Notes: generated from the sequence alone by a model not told the origin. 64,000 nucleotides of DNA from Paenibacillus xerothermodurans (GCF_002220865.2 NZ_NHRJ02000013.1:1-64000); one strand, 5' to 3'; shown: positions 27,587-36,768, counted from the first letter of the stretch. Program-made: numbers and translations.

Positions 27587-28486
27587 TTACAACTGTTGTC
27601 GGTGTTCCGGCCGCTGTGGCTTCGTGTGAGGTTCGATGTGCACATGCACGTTTTCTATCCTGTGCTGCGCTTGCATGCGCCGCTCAATGGCGTCGCTAAT
27701 GTCATGGCTCTGCTCCACGCTCAGCTCCGCACTTACTTCCACCACGACGTCCAGCAGCACGTGGCTGCCGTGCACTCGCGCCCGGATGTCCTTTATCCGC
27801 TTGACACCAGGCGTTTCACGCACGGTTGCCTGAAACACCTTTAGCTTCTCGTCATCGAATCCATCGGTCAAAGCGTGCGACGCGTGCGAGAATATATCCC
27901 ACGCCGTCTTGCAGATCACCACACCAACCGCAAACGCGGCCAACGCGTCCAGCATCGGAAATCCGAGATGCGCACCAAGGATGCCCACGGCGGCGCCAAT
28001 GCTGACAAAGGCGTCTGACCGGTTGTCCTGGGCCGCCGCCATTAAAGACAGATTGTTGATGCGGAGCGCCAGCCTCCTGTTGTACAAATAGACGCCCCAC
28101 ATGAGCGCGGCTGAGAACAGCGCGATCCACGCGGCCCATAGGTTTGGAGCATGCAGATTGCCAGCGAAGAAGCTTTTGCCGGCCTGCAGCATGACCTGAA
28201 TACCCGCAGCAAACATAACAAATGACGCGACCAACGATGCTATCGTCTCGGCTCGCATATGGCCGTAAGGATGATCTCGGTCTGGCGGTTTGCGTGAAAT
28301 ACGCAATCCGATCAGCACCGCGAGCGACACCATTATATCAGTAGTGTTATTGACGCCGTCTGCGGTTAATGCTTCGGAGCCCGTGACATATCCCATGCTG
28401 ATTTTGAAAACAGACAAAAGAATGTAGGCCGCAATACTGAGCCATGCCCCCTTCTCACCCTGTTTCAGATTATCATATGCCTCCAC
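27587..28486 (-). CDS. Cation diffusion facilitator family transporter
   Basis: A 299-residue membrane exporter of divalent metal ions. About six transmembrane helices occupy 15-205; the metal site pairs the Asp residues of LTADGVNNTTD (TM2) with those of QDNRSDAFVS (TM5). A cytoplasmic C-terminal metal-binding domain follows (RIKDIRARVHGSHVLLDVVV), ending in a His-rich VHVHIEPHTK. The Asn-containing TM2 motif is like the YeaB group, whose metals may be Mn, Co or Fe. GTG start at 28486 follows GGAGGAG. Monocistronic. Confidence 0.93.
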   Translation of the reverse strand: MEAYDNLKQGEKGAWLSIAAYILLSVFKISMGYVTGSEALTADGVNNTTDIMVSLAVLIGLRISRKPPDRDHPYGHMRAETIASLVASFVMFAAGIQVMLQAGKSFFAGNLHAPNLWAAWIALFSAALMWGVYLYNRRLALRINNLSLMAAAQDNRSDAFVSIGAAVGILGAHLGFPMLDALAAFAVGVVICKTAWDIFSHASHALTDGFDDEKLKVFQATVRETPGVKRIKDIRARVHGSHVLLDVVVEVSAELSVEQSHDISDAIERRMQAQHRIENVHVHIEPHTKPQRPEHRQQL

Positions 28487-28704
28487 GCGCGGTCTCCTCC
28501 AGCTCCATGTCGAATCTGCTCGATTTGAAAGTACACCCCATCATAACAAAGGCACCTGTTGTGGGTCTAGAGAAACAGTTTTTTCCCAACAACGAAAATT
28601 AGATATAAGGCAACTTTGTTTTCCCGATCAAAATTTTCATCCCACAAACCACTGGAGACTGAGAGACACTGCTGTTGCCGGCAGCTTACGGTATTCATCG
28701 GACG

Positions 28705-28750
28705 CGAAAAAGAAACAGCGGGGCCGCGCGTGCGCTTCACCGCTGTTCTT
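28705..28750 (-). terminator. Rho-independent terminator of the gene at 28766
   Basis: Minus strand: AAAGAACAGCGG, an 18-base GC-rich loop, CCGCTGTT, then TCTTTTTCG. Confidence 0.8.
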
Positions 28751-28765
28751 TGGGACTTGAAAACG

Positions 28766-29194
28766 TTACAGCCGGATGCCGGCTTCAATATAGTCAAACT
28801 CGCGAGGCGATGGGTCCAACGCATCGCCTCGTTCGGCAGGTATCCCTCCGTCCGGCATTTCGGAAGCGGTTATACGGGCACGCTCGTCATGATCCTCCAT
28901 CCAGTCCTCATTCACAATATGCGCTGGTATCGGTACGTAATCTTCTTCGTTATAAGCCATAGCATACGCCTCCGCATCGGACAGCCCTTGCTTATGTTCC
29001 AGCAGCCGCCCGCCATGGGCTTGCGTGATCTCCAAAGCGGAGGTCAAATCATTTTCATCCAGCTGTATGTGCAGGGTCGGTCGGGGCAGCTCAGAGTGGT
29101 AGCCGGTTTTATAACCCAGCTCTTCTAACGTATCCCGTGCTAGCAAAGCGGACCGCTCGCTATCAAATTCGAAATAAATCGCTGTCTCGGCCAT
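28766..29194 (-). CDS. Conserved hypothetical protein
   Basis: A ~142-residue cytosolic acidic protein. The first ~75 residues have a ferredoxin-like alternating pattern (ETAIYFEFDSERSALLARDT, then RPTLHIQLDENDLTSALEI); the rest is acidic and probably loose. ATG 29194 follows AAAGGAAAG by about 9 bases; the longer reading has no ribosome site. It is transcribed alone (terminator at 28705-28750). I do not recognise a named family; similar unnamed proteins probably occur in Paenibacillaceae (inference). Confidence 0.7.
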   Translation of the reverse strand: MAETAIYFEFDSERSALLARDTLEELGYKTGYHSELPRPTLHIQLDENDLTSALEITQAHGGRLLEHKQGLSDAEAYAMAYNEEDYVPIPAHIVNEDWMEDHDERARITASEMPDGGIPAERGDALDPSPREFDYIEAGIRL

Positions 29195-29339
29195 ATCGGA
29201 ATCTTTCCTTTCTCGCATCAATATTCCGGCTTAGGCTCTCCGCAAACTGGTAAACTTATTCCCCCAGCAGGGCACTGTTTGCGTGAAAACGACCTGGCTC
29301 ACCGCTCGCGTAGAAGGGTGAAATAATATATATTTTCCG

Positions 29340-29368
29340 TTGACAAAACCTGCCTGGCTATGTAATTA
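29340..29368 (+). promoter_or_regulatory. SigA-type promoter of the aldolase-like gene
   Basis: TTGACA (29340-29345), 17-base spacer, TAATTA (29363-29368). The predicted start near 29375 leaves a leader of about 120 bases before the ATG at 29497. Confidence 0.7.
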
Positions 29369-29496
29369 TAAATTCAGTGAAAAATATACTTTACCACTTA
29401 AAAGCAAAAAAGCTTAAAAGCCCAACAGCGGTAAAGAGCGCGGTAATTCCTATTGGCGATGCCAACTACGAGCGTACGAAAGGGGAACATTTTCAT

Positions 29497-30453
29497 ATGA
29501 CAAGAGATTATAATCAGAAAATTGTAGATTGTACAATTCGTGACGGGGGGCTCGTCAATAACTGGGATTTCAGCGTAAAAATGGTACAAGATATGTACGC
29601 GGGTTTAAGCGAAGCCGGTGTGGAATATATGGAAATCGGATACAAAAACTCTGCCAAACTGCTAAAAGGAGCCGACGCCGGTCCTTGGCGGTTTTTGAAT
29701 GAGGATTTTTTAAAAGAAGTTTTTCCAACGAAAACCGATACCAAACTTTCCGCGTTAGTCGATATCGGACGTGTTGATGAAAATGACATTCTCCCACGGG
29801 AGCAAAGTCAGCTGGATTTAATTCGCGTCGCAACGTATATTAAAGATGTGGATAAAGCATTGGAGTTGGTTGATAAGTTCCACGGATACGGCTATGAAAC
29901 CAGTATCAACATTATGGCCTTGTCTCACGTAATGGAAAATGAGTTGACCGAGGCCCTCGAAGAAATCAGGAAAAGCCCGGTAGATGTGGTCTACGTGGTT
30001 GACTCATACGGTAGTATGGATAACAAAGATATCGATTATCTGGTGTCCAAGTTTCAGCGCCTGCTGCCGGAAAAGCAGCTCGGTATGCATATGCACAATA
30101 ACATGCAGTTAGCGTTCTCCAACACATTGATCGGAGCCGGAAAAGGAGTGCAGTTCCTCGACGCTTCTGTCTACGGCATGGGACGCGCTGCCGGCAACTG
30201 TCCTACGGAGCTGCTGGTCAGCCAGCTGAAAAACCCAAGATACAATCTTCGCCCGGTATTGGATTTGATCGAAAGACATCTTGCGCCCATCCGCGAAAAA
30301 GTAGAATGGGGATATGTGATACCGTACATGATCGCCGGCGTGCTCAATGAACACCCGCGTTCCGGCATGGCGCTTCGTGCCAGCGCTCACAAGGACAAGT
30401 ATGTCGAATTTTATGACAAACTTACTTCGCCGGAAGTTATGCCTACTAATTAA
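29497..30453 (+). CDS. HMGL-like aldolase catalytic domain protein
   Basis: A 318-residue TIM-barrel enzyme of the HMG-CoA lyase/4-hydroxy-2-oxovalerate aldolase superfamily. The metal site is seen in VDCTIRDGGLVNNWDF near the start and LGMHMHNNMQLAFSN (about 191-205); DASVYGMGRAAGNCPTELL follows. No partner dehydrogenase is present. The ATG at 29497 has GGGG about 11 bases upstream; an in-frame GTG at 29377 would add 40 basic residues but sits at the predicted transcription start, so it is not used. Substrate unknown. Confidence 0.85.
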   Translation: MTRDYNQKIVDCTIRDGGLVNNWDFSVKMVQDMYAGLSEAGVEYMEIGYKNSAKLLKGADAGPWRFLNEDFLKEVFPTKTDTKLSALVDIGRVDENDILPREQSQLDLIRVATYIKDVDKALELVDKFHGYGYETSINIMALSHVMENELTEALEEIRKSPVDVVYVVDSYGSMDNKDIDYLVSKFQRLLPEKQLGMHMHNNMQLAFSNTLIGAGKGVQFLDASVYGMGRAAGNCPTELLVSQLKNPRYNLRPVLDLIERHLAPIREKVEWGYVIPYMIAGVLNEHPRSGMALRASAHKDKYVEFYDKLTSPEVMPTN

Positions 30454-30483
30454 TCATCACTCAGATGAATATCATTGACTTCA

Positions 30484-30513
30484 AAAGACGGTCGCTGCGG
30501 CACCGTCTTTTTC
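30484..30513 (+). terminator. Rho-independent terminator of the aldolase-like gene
   Basis: AAAGACGGT, nine-base loop, ACCGTCTTT, then TTC. Confidence 0.88.
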
Positions 30514-30600
30514 GCACGCGCAGCGAGCAGGTATTACATAACATTTACGCCGCTCACGATTTTCTCGTATAATCAAAGGATAGTCAGGAGCGTGAAAATA

Positions 30601-31440
30601 ATGCATCGTCAAATAAAAATGTGCTCGATGATTTTCCTCAGCGCCGCCATGGTGCTGTTGACAGCTTGCAGTATGGCGCAGCCTACCGCACATTCAACCC
30701 GCGGTGTGGGCGGGGAAAGCACTCACGATTCCAACGCGCGGGTTGAACTGACCGTATCGGCCGCGGCAAGTCTTGCAGGTGCGCTAAAAGAGATCCAACC
30801 ACTGTATGAGGCAAAACAGCCGGTGAAAATCAATCTCAACCTCGGCGCTTCAGGCTCGTTACAGCGGCAAATCGAACAAGGTGCCCCCGTTGATGTGTTC
30901 TTGTCGGCCGGCTCAGATCATATGGCGGCTTTGATCAGCCAGGGATTGGTGAATGAGGGTCGGCAGCGCAATCTCGTCACGAACCAGCTGGTATTAATTG
31001 CGCCAAGCGACTCCGCGGAGCACATCACTGCTATGGCAGACCTGCAGCAGGACCGCATCCAAAGGATTGCCGTCGGAGAGCCGTCTACAGTACCGGCCGG
31101 TCGTTATGCGAGGGAAGCTTTGGGTGCCTTGGGGCTGTGGGAGCCGCTACAGGCAAGCATCGTGCTGACGAAAGACGTACGACAGGTGCTGACCTATGTC
31201 GAATCCGGCAATGCCGATGCAGGCTTCGTGTATCGGACGGATGCGTTGAACTCAGCCAAAGTCAAGGTGGTGCAGGAAGTGGATGCCGCATTACACTCCC
31301 CTATTCGGTATCCGGTGGGAATCGTGTCGAGCACGAGTCATAGGGATGAGGCGCAGGCATTTTATGAATATTTACAAAGTAAAGAGGCAGTGAATGTGCT
31401 GACCCGCTACGGCTTCACTCCTCCGAAGGAGACGAGTTGA
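30601..31440 (+). CDS. modA: Molybdate ABC transporter substrate-binding lipoprotein ModA
   Basis: A 279-residue lipoprotein that captures molybdate (or tungstate) outside the membrane. The signal peptide ends in lipobox LLTACS; mature-protein motifs are LTVSAAASLAGALKEI, NLGASGSLQRQIEQGAPVD and VLTYVESGNADAGFVYRTD. AGGAG lies 10 bases before ATG 30601. It overlaps or abuts modB, giving translational coupling. Confidence 0.94.
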   Translation: MHRQIKMCSMIFLSAAMVLLTACSMAQPTAHSTRGVGGESTHDSNARVELTVSAAASLAGALKEIQPLYEAKQPVKINLNLGASGSLQRQIEQGAPVDVFLSAGSDHMAALISQGLVNEGRQRNLVTNQLVLIAPSDSAEHITAMADLQQDRIQRIAVGEPSTVPAGRYAREALGALGLWEPLQASIVLTKDVRQVLTYVESGNADAGFVYRTDALNSAKVKVVQEVDAALHSPIRYPVGIVSSTSHRDEAQAFYEYLQSKEAVNVLTRYGFTPPKETS

Positions 31441-31442
31441 TC

Positions 31443-32276
31443 GTGAAGCGCGTTATGAACGGCTCACACGCTTCGGCAGCAGCGGGTCAGGCGCTGTCAG
31501 CATCAGCTGATACGCCGGTCAGCGAGCTGGCTTCGATGGCACCGGAGACGCTGGTAAGCGATCTGACAGCTGCGCCAGCTGTGGTGCCGCCGGCCGCGGC
31601 CGGCGCAGCTCTAAACTGGCATGAGTTCGCCGCACCGATCACTTTGTCCGTGCAGGTGGCGCTAACATCAAGCGTGATTGTCTTTGTGCTGGGCACTCTG
31701 GCCGCATGGTGGATGTCGAAGCACCGTTCGTTCCCGGGACGTACTTTGCTGGAAACAGTGCTGTTGCTGCCTCTCGTGCTTCCCCCCACCGTCGTTGGCT
31801 TCATCCTGCTCGTGTCAGCCGGACGGAAGAGCAGCTTAGGCAGAGCCATAGAATGGCTGTTCGGCCAGCCGCTCGTCTTCACATGGTGGGCAGCCGTGTT
31901 GGCTGCTGTTGTCGTCGCTTTTCCCTTAGTCTACCAAACTATGAAGGTTGGATTTCTGTCAGTGGACAGCGACCTGCTGGATGCTGCGCGCTCTATGGGT
32001 GCCTCAGAGCCACAGCTGCTGCGTTGGATTATCATACCTCTTGCATGGCGCTCTCTTCTCACTGCCTACGTTCTTGGCTTCGCCCGCAGCTTGGGCGAGT
32101 TCGGCGCCACCTTGATGGTGGCTGGCAACATTCCGGGAAAAACCCAGACACTGCCGACCGCCATATACGTCGCGGTTGATTCGGGAAATCTGACATTGGC
32201 TTGGTGGTGGACTGTGTGTATGATGCTTATTTCGTTCATTATGCTGTTGTCAGTCAGCCGCAAGAAGGCAGCATAA
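31443..32276 (+). CDS. modB: Molybdate ABC transporter permease ModB
   Basis: A ~277-residue inner-membrane permease with about five to six helices and the permease (EAA-type) loop DAARSMGASEPQLLRWIIIPL (split here: DAARSMGASEP, then LLRWIIIPL). An unusual Ala/Ser/Pro-rich extension of ~55 residues precedes the first helix. Start is uncertain: TTG 31437 overlaps the modA stop, GTG 31443 has GGAG 11 bases upstream. No modC ATPase follows in this window, so the energising subunit must be elsewhere. Confidence 0.92.
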   Translation: MKRVMNGSHASAAAGQALSASADTPVSELASMAPETLVSDLTAAPAVVPPAAAGAALNWHEFAAPITLSVQVALTSSVIVFVLGTLAAWWMSKHRSFPGRTLLETVLLLPLVLPPTVVGFILLVSAGRKSSLGRAIEWLFGQPLVFTWWAAVLAAVVVAFPLVYQTMKVGFLSVDSDLLDAARSMGASEPQLLRWIIIPLAWRSLLTAYVLGFARSLGEFGATLMVAGNIPGKTQTLPTAIYVAVDSGNLTLAWWWTVCMMLISFIMLLSVSRKKAA

Positions 32277-32385
32277 GCCGACCCCGCAGAGCCGGACGAA
32301 AAACCGGTGAAAAAATGTGTTGCGAGACATTTTCTCTCGCATTGGGGCATGAGCCTCGGACGCTGATGTAAAGGACAGCAGCAGT

Positions 32386-33156
32386 ATGCATCCGACGATC
32401 AACCAATCAACACCCAAACAGCTCTTGAACCCGGCCAGCGGCTTTTTGACCGGCTACAGCCATACGCTGAATCCGTATGCCGGTTGTGCGTTTTCCTGTT
32501 CTTTACTGCTATGTCCGCGAAATGCCCATAGCCAAGTTCCGCGGTGCTGCATGGGGGAGCTGGGTTCATGTGAAACAAGGTGCTGCCGAGCTGCTGCAGA
32601 ACGAACTGATCCGGGCCAAAAAGAAAGGGCCGGTCACCGTCTTCATGTCATCCGCCACGGATCCCTATCAACCGGTCGAATATCGCGAACGGCTAGCGCG
32701 CTCCCTGCTCGAAGTTATGGTCCGGGAGCAGCCGGACTTCCTGTTCGTGCAGACCCGCAGCCCGCTGGTGACGCGCGATATCGATCTGCTGCTGGAGCTG
32801 CGGGAACGCGCTTGTGTCAGCGTTACTGTGGAGACCGACATGGAAACCGTCCGCCGGGTATTCACGCCCGGTGCGCCCCAATCGCGGCAAGGCTTCGGGC
32901 GATGAAACAGCTGTGTCAGGCAGGCTTAGCCGTGCAAGCGGCGGTGTCGCCAGCGCTGCCCTGTTCGGACGAGTTTGCAGGGCGCTTGGCGGCTGTCGTG
33001 GATCGTGTGTGCATCGACGACTTTTTCATGGGTGACGGCAGTGCAGGCAAGAGGACGGAGCGGCTGGGCATCCGAGGGATGTACGAGGAACTCGGCCTTT
33101 TGGACTGGTATGGCAGAGATGCGTATAATCGCGTGCTGGAGCAGCGGAGGATGTGA
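32386..33156 (+). pseudogene. SPL-family radical SAM protein, broken by two frameshifts
   Basis: The start reads NPYAGCAFSCS in one frame, then YCYVREMPIAKFRGAAWGSW continues in the next frame from about 32503: one extra T in TTCTTTACTG splits the CxxxCxxC Fe-S motif. The second frame carries KKGPVTVFMSSATDPYQPVE and VQTRSPLVTRDIDLL, ending at VRRVFTPGAP; at about 32880 a base is missing in CCCC and PIAARLRAMKQLCQAGLAVQ follows in the first frame to 33156. The intact family is spore photoproduct lyase-like radical SAM. Either a decayed gene or two homopolymer sequencing errors. Confidence 0.85.
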
Positions 33157-33230
33157 TTTTCATGAGTTAATCGGGATTTTTGCCGTGAGGCAATGAAAAC
33201 TCGCTCGCACGCCACCGCGCACTCGTAGTT

Positions 33231-33405
33231 AGAGCTAATTTTGGCGAGTCAATTGACGTATTTGGCTGTTATTCAGAACTAGTTCTGTCGAGTGAATAGA
33301 CGTTATCTGTTCTGGTATCCACAGCTAATTTTGGCAAGTGAATCGACGTTATAATGTTCTTGTGGTCAGAGCTAACAATAGCGTGATTTCAGCCGATTAA
33401 CGTGC
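33231..33405. repeat. Degenerate ~46-bp tandem repeat
   Basis: Three and a half units start at about 33231, 33275, 33321 and 33368, each with AG(A/C)GCTAATTTTGGCGAG-like heads and (C/T)GACGTTAT cores. No gene overlaps. It lies between the radical SAM relic and the malic enzyme terminator. Confidence 0.75.
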
Positions 33406-33436
33406 TCTGCTATCAATCGCCATTGGTTGCGGCTAT

Positions 33437-33475
33437 AACAAAACCTCCCGACCTAATGTGTCCATGTCGGGAGGT
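33437..33475 (-). terminator. Rho-independent terminator of the malic enzyme gene
   Basis: Minus strand: ACCTCCCGA, loop of 15, TCGGGAGGT, then TTTGTT. Confidence 0.88.
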
Positions 33476-33497
33476 GGCGTGCTAGTACTGCGTCGTC

Positions 33498-34901
33498 TCA
33501 ACGAAAATCCGGTGGAATTCTGCGGGCGGTGCCCGTTCTAATTGCTGCTTCGATGACAGCGTGCCGCACGGTTGCTACGACCTGCTCATTGAAAATGCTA
33601 GGAATGACATACAGCTCGTTCAACTCTGCGTCGGAAACTACCGAAGCGATAGCTCGCGCTACAGCCAGCTTCATCTCCTCGTTGATATGGCTGGCACGGC
33701 AATCCAACGCTCCACGGAAAATGCCGGGAAAGCACAGTACGTTGTTGATTTGGTTTGGAAAATCGCTTCGACCCGTTGCTAATACGCGTACATAAGGCTG
33801 CGCGATTTCGGGATCGATTTCCGGCTGTGGATTAGCTAGCGCAAACACGATCGGATCTTTTGCCATCGATTGCACATGTTCAACCTTCAGCAGGCCTGCG
33901 CGGGACACCCCGATAAACACATCCGCTCCCTTGATCAGCTGATCCAAGGTGCCGGACACCGCCTCCACCTGCGGCTGTTGAGCCAGCCACTGCCACATCG
34001 GCTGCTCATATGTTTCACCACGTATAATAGCGCCTTCTCGGTCGACCGGCACCAGCCGTTTCACGCCGGCAGCTAACAGCATCTTGCAGATCGACACTCC
34101 GGCTGCGCCAATGCCATTCACAACCACGCGGATTGATTCGATGGGCTTACCCACGACCTTCAACGCATTGAGCAGGCCGGCGAGCATGACCACCGCGGTA
34201 CCGTGTTGGTCATCGTGAAAAACGGGAATATCCAGCTCCTGCCCGAGCCGTGACTCGATTTCAAAGCAGCGGGGCGAGCTGATATCCTCCAGGTTAATGC
34301 CGCCGAATATCGGACTGATCGCCTTCACCGTACGAATGATTTCCTCCGTGTCCGTCGTATCCAAGCAGATCGGGAACGCATCAACGCCCGCCAGCTGCTT
34401 AAATAGCATCGCCTTACCTTCCATGACGGGTGCGGCAGCCTTCGGCCCTATGTCGCCTAGCCCGAGCACTGCCGTGCCGTCGCTGATTACGGCAACCGTG
34501 TTTCTTTTAATAGTCAATGAATACGCTTTTTGCGGATCTTGATGAATGGCTGTGCAGACACGTGCTACACCTGGAGTATACACACGGGATAAGTCATCCC
34601 GATTTTTAATAGGCATGCTCGGCTGCGTGGATATCTTACCACCAAGATGCGCCAAAAACGTTCGGTCCGACACGTTGATTAGTGTGCTGCCCTCCAGCTG
34701 CTTAATCGCGTCGACAACCGCAGCTTCCGCTGCATCCTGCACGTCGACCGTAATGTCCCGCACCGAGGACTCTTTACCGACGCGAATAACGTCAATGGAA
34801 GTTACATCTCCTCCTGCCCTGCTGATAGCGGACGCCACATCTCCGAAAGACACCTTATCATGTGTAAGCTCTACCCGTAGAATAATACTTGTATTAGCCA
34901 T
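33498..34901 (-). CDS. NAD-dependent malic enzyme with N-terminal ACT domain
   Basis: A 467-residue enzyme decarboxylating malate to pyruvate. Residues ~1-80 form an ACT regulatory domain (TSIILRVELTHDKVSFGDVA); the catalytic part begins with RDDLSRVYTPGVARVC, has the active Lys region IKRNTVAVISDGTAVLGLG and metal site LEDISSPRCFEIE, FHDDQHGTA, and the Rossmann segment VVNGIGAAGVSICKML. NAD or NADP preference cannot be told for certain. AGGGGG lies 9 bases before ATG 34901. Single gene. Confidence 0.93.
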   Translation of the reverse strand: MANTSIILRVELTHDKVSFGDVASAISRAGGDVTSIDVIRVGKESSVRDITVDVQDAAEAAVVDAIKQLEGSTLINVSDRTFLAHLGGKISTQPSMPIKNRDDLSRVYTPGVARVCTAIHQDPQKAYSLTIKRNTVAVISDGTAVLGLGDIGPKAAAPVMEGKAMLFKQLAGVDAFPICLDTTDTEEIIRTVKAISPIFGGINLEDISSPRCFEIESRLGQELDIPVFHDDQHGTAVVMLAGLLNALKVVGKPIESIRVVVNGIGAAGVSICKMLLAAGVKRLVPVDREGAIIRGETYEQPMWQWLAQQPQVEAVSGTLDQLIKGADVFIGVSRAGLLKVEHVQSMAKDPIVFALANPQPEIDPEIAQPYVRVLATGRSDFPNQINNVLCFPGIFRGALDCRASHINEEMKLAVARAIASVVSDAELNELYVIPSIFNEQVVATVRHAVIEAAIRTGTARRIPPDFR

Positions 34902-35002
34902 AATGAATCCCCCTGTTCCAATGTCGATAAATTTAATACACTCATCATATCGCCATACTTTTGACTAAATCGTCCGAGTCTTAGATGTGGTGGACACACG
35001 CC

Positions 35003-36031
35003 TTATTTTACCGCCTCCCGCAGCATCTGTTCATTCATCGCCCCTTGGATTTTATCGCGTACTATGCCGTGCTCATCGATCACATAAGTAGCAGGATACG
35101 CAGCCACACCGTATGTATTTCCTACATCTCCCAACGTATCCAGCACAACCGGAAATGTCAATCCCCAATACCTGATAAAAGAATTGACTACGATCTTGCT
35201 CGCCTCAGTATGGGCTGCATTCACCGACAGAATCACAACTTCGCGGTCCTGGTACTCGCTGTAAAACCGCTGCATATGCGGCATCTCAACCTTACAGGGC
35301 GGACACCAGGTCGCCCAGAAATTCACCAGTACCTTCTGTCCCCGAAAGTCCGACAGCTTCACGCGTGTGCCTGCCGGATCCTCCAGTGCAAAGTCCGGTG
35401 CCTGCTGGCCAACGCGGATGCCTGTGACAAGACCCTGGCTGACGCCTTTCGAAAGCGGTTTCTCCCAAACGTGCGAAGCCACCGTAGTGATAAGCATATG
35501 ACCGATAATGAAAGCCAGAAAAAGCTGCTGTGTCCGCCTCCCTCCTGCGGCAGCTTGTCCAACAAAACGAATGATGAGCACAAGGGCGCATAAAATAATG
35601 ATGATTGTGTCCGTCACCTTGCTGCCCTCAAGCAAAAAATGGTGCAGGATACGGTAAACAGGGTAACCTGTCAAAATAGCGATAAGCCAAGCATCAATGT
35701 ACACGGGCCAGTGCGAAGACTTGTGCTCCCGGTACCATACATACCCGCACATCAGCACGAGCGCCAGCCAAATTCCCTTAGCACCCCCATGAAAATACAA
35801 CAAGGACCGGGGATCATCCCGCAGGCTTTGCGGATCGAACAGCACACCGCTCAACTTGCAGATCACAAGTCCGATCAGAAGCGCTTCTACAGTCCTCCCC
35901 GTTATGCCCTTAGCCAACTCGGGCTCATGATATTGACGCAGTCTGAGCACGCCGAAGCCTGTCAGGATCGAGGCCACGATGATGAACATGCTTTGCTGTA
36001 TAACTAGCGGCCCCAGCGTCCAGGTATCCAA
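35003..36031 (-). CDS. Membrane domain fused to TlpA/ResA-like thiol-disulfide oxidoreductase
   Basis: A 342-residue protein. The first ~200 residues carry about six hydrophobic helices; the opening LGPLVIQQSMFIIVASILTG and a FHGGAKGIWLALVL stretch recall prolipoprotein diacylglyceryl transferase (Lgt), but the Lgt active-site Arg/Gly motif is absent. Residues ~205-342 are an extracytoplasmic thioredoxin-like domain: GQQAPDFALEDPAG, VNFWATWCPPCKVEMP with the redox WCPPC, and YPATYVIDEHGIV. TTG start with AGGAGG 10 bases upstream. Likely role: thiol reduction or cytochrome c maturation outside the cell (inference). Confidence 0.85.
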   Translation of the reverse strand: MDTWTLGPLVIQQSMFIIVASILTGFGVLRLRQYHEPELAKGITGRTVEALLIGLVICKLSGVLFDPQSLRDDPRSLLYFHGGAKGIWLALVLMCGYVWYREHKSSHWPVYIDAWLIAILTGYPVYRILHHFLLEGSKVTDTIIIILCALVLIIRFVGQAAAGGRRTQQLFLAFIIGHMLITTVASHVWEKPLSKGVSQGLVTGIRVGQQAPDFALEDPAGTRVKLSDFRGQKVLVNFWATWCPPCKVEMPHMQRFYSEYQDREVVILSVNAAHTEASKIVVNSFIRYWGLTFPVVLDTLGDVGNTYGVAAYPATYVIDEHGIVRDKIQGAMNEQMLREAVK

Positions 36032-36220
36032 CTGCGATCACACCTCCTACTCGTGAGGTTTCTGTCTCCATTGTGGACCGTGGGACGGCAACCTGTCAAA
36101 TCACCAATTTTGATAGCCGCGCCTATGTTTTTTTATTGCTGTGCAGCTTGAATTTCGTCCAGAATCGGCCGTGTGCTATAATCGACCTACCGTTCAACGG
36201 ATAATCAATGGAGGTTAGGC

Positions 36221-36739
36221 ATGCTCACTTTTGAAGAAAAAATCAAGATCATCGAATCGTTTCCCGAACTGCAACGGAAAGACGTCTCCCTCGGCCGGGT
36301 GAATTACCAGTACGAAGACAGCATTTATGAGAAAAAGAACGTGGTTTACCATTTGCATCCGAACGGTAATGGCTATGTGTATGCCGGTAATTTGCCGGGC
36401 TACGAGACCGACAGCAAGCAGCTGGTCAACATCCGCGATTACTCCGCCGACCAGCTCCGCACACTGCTGGCAGCCGCAATTCGCTTGCTGTCCGGTGATA
36501 CGACGCCCACCAAGGAGAGTGCCAATGAAGCTGTGAGAGCATCGGATAGTAACGTAGGACTGAGCGCCTCACATAGCGACCATGAACAATGGGTCAACCC
36601 AGACAATGAAACTCTCATTCTGACACGGGAGGACGAGCTGTGGCACCTGTATTTTGGTGATAATCTCGAGTCAGCGTTCGAGACCTATGAGGAAGCGGAG
36701 GAGTATTTGCTGGATGAAGGCTTTCAACGCAAGGGATGA
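36221..36739 (+). CDS. Conserved hypothetical protein
   Basis: A 172-residue soluble acidic protein. The first ~85 residues alternate strands and aromatic residues (VVYHLHPNGNGYVYAGNLPG, then LVNIRDYSADQLRTLL); after a Ser/Ala-rich loop, residues ~128-170 form a second small domain (ETLILTREDELWHLYFGD, then ETYEEAEEYLLDEGF). GGAGG lies 7 bases before the ATG. It diverges from the TlpA fusion gene. I do not recognise the family. Confidence 0.75.
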   Translation: MLTFEEKIKIIESFPELQRKDVSLGRVNYQYEDSIYEKKNVVYHLHPNGNGYVYAGNLPGYETDSKQLVNIRDYSADQLRTLLAAAIRLLSGDTTPTKESANEAVRASDSNVGLSASHSDHEQWVNPDNETLILTREDELWHLYFGDNLESAFETYEEAEEYLLDEGFQRKG

Positions 36740-36768
36740 ATTTTTCTGCGGAGGAGCCACTCGATGAC

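Noticed and set aside
29400-29496. A tetrahydrofolate riboswitch
   Set aside because: A GAGCGCGGTAATTC stretch resembles part of the motif but the rest does not fit.
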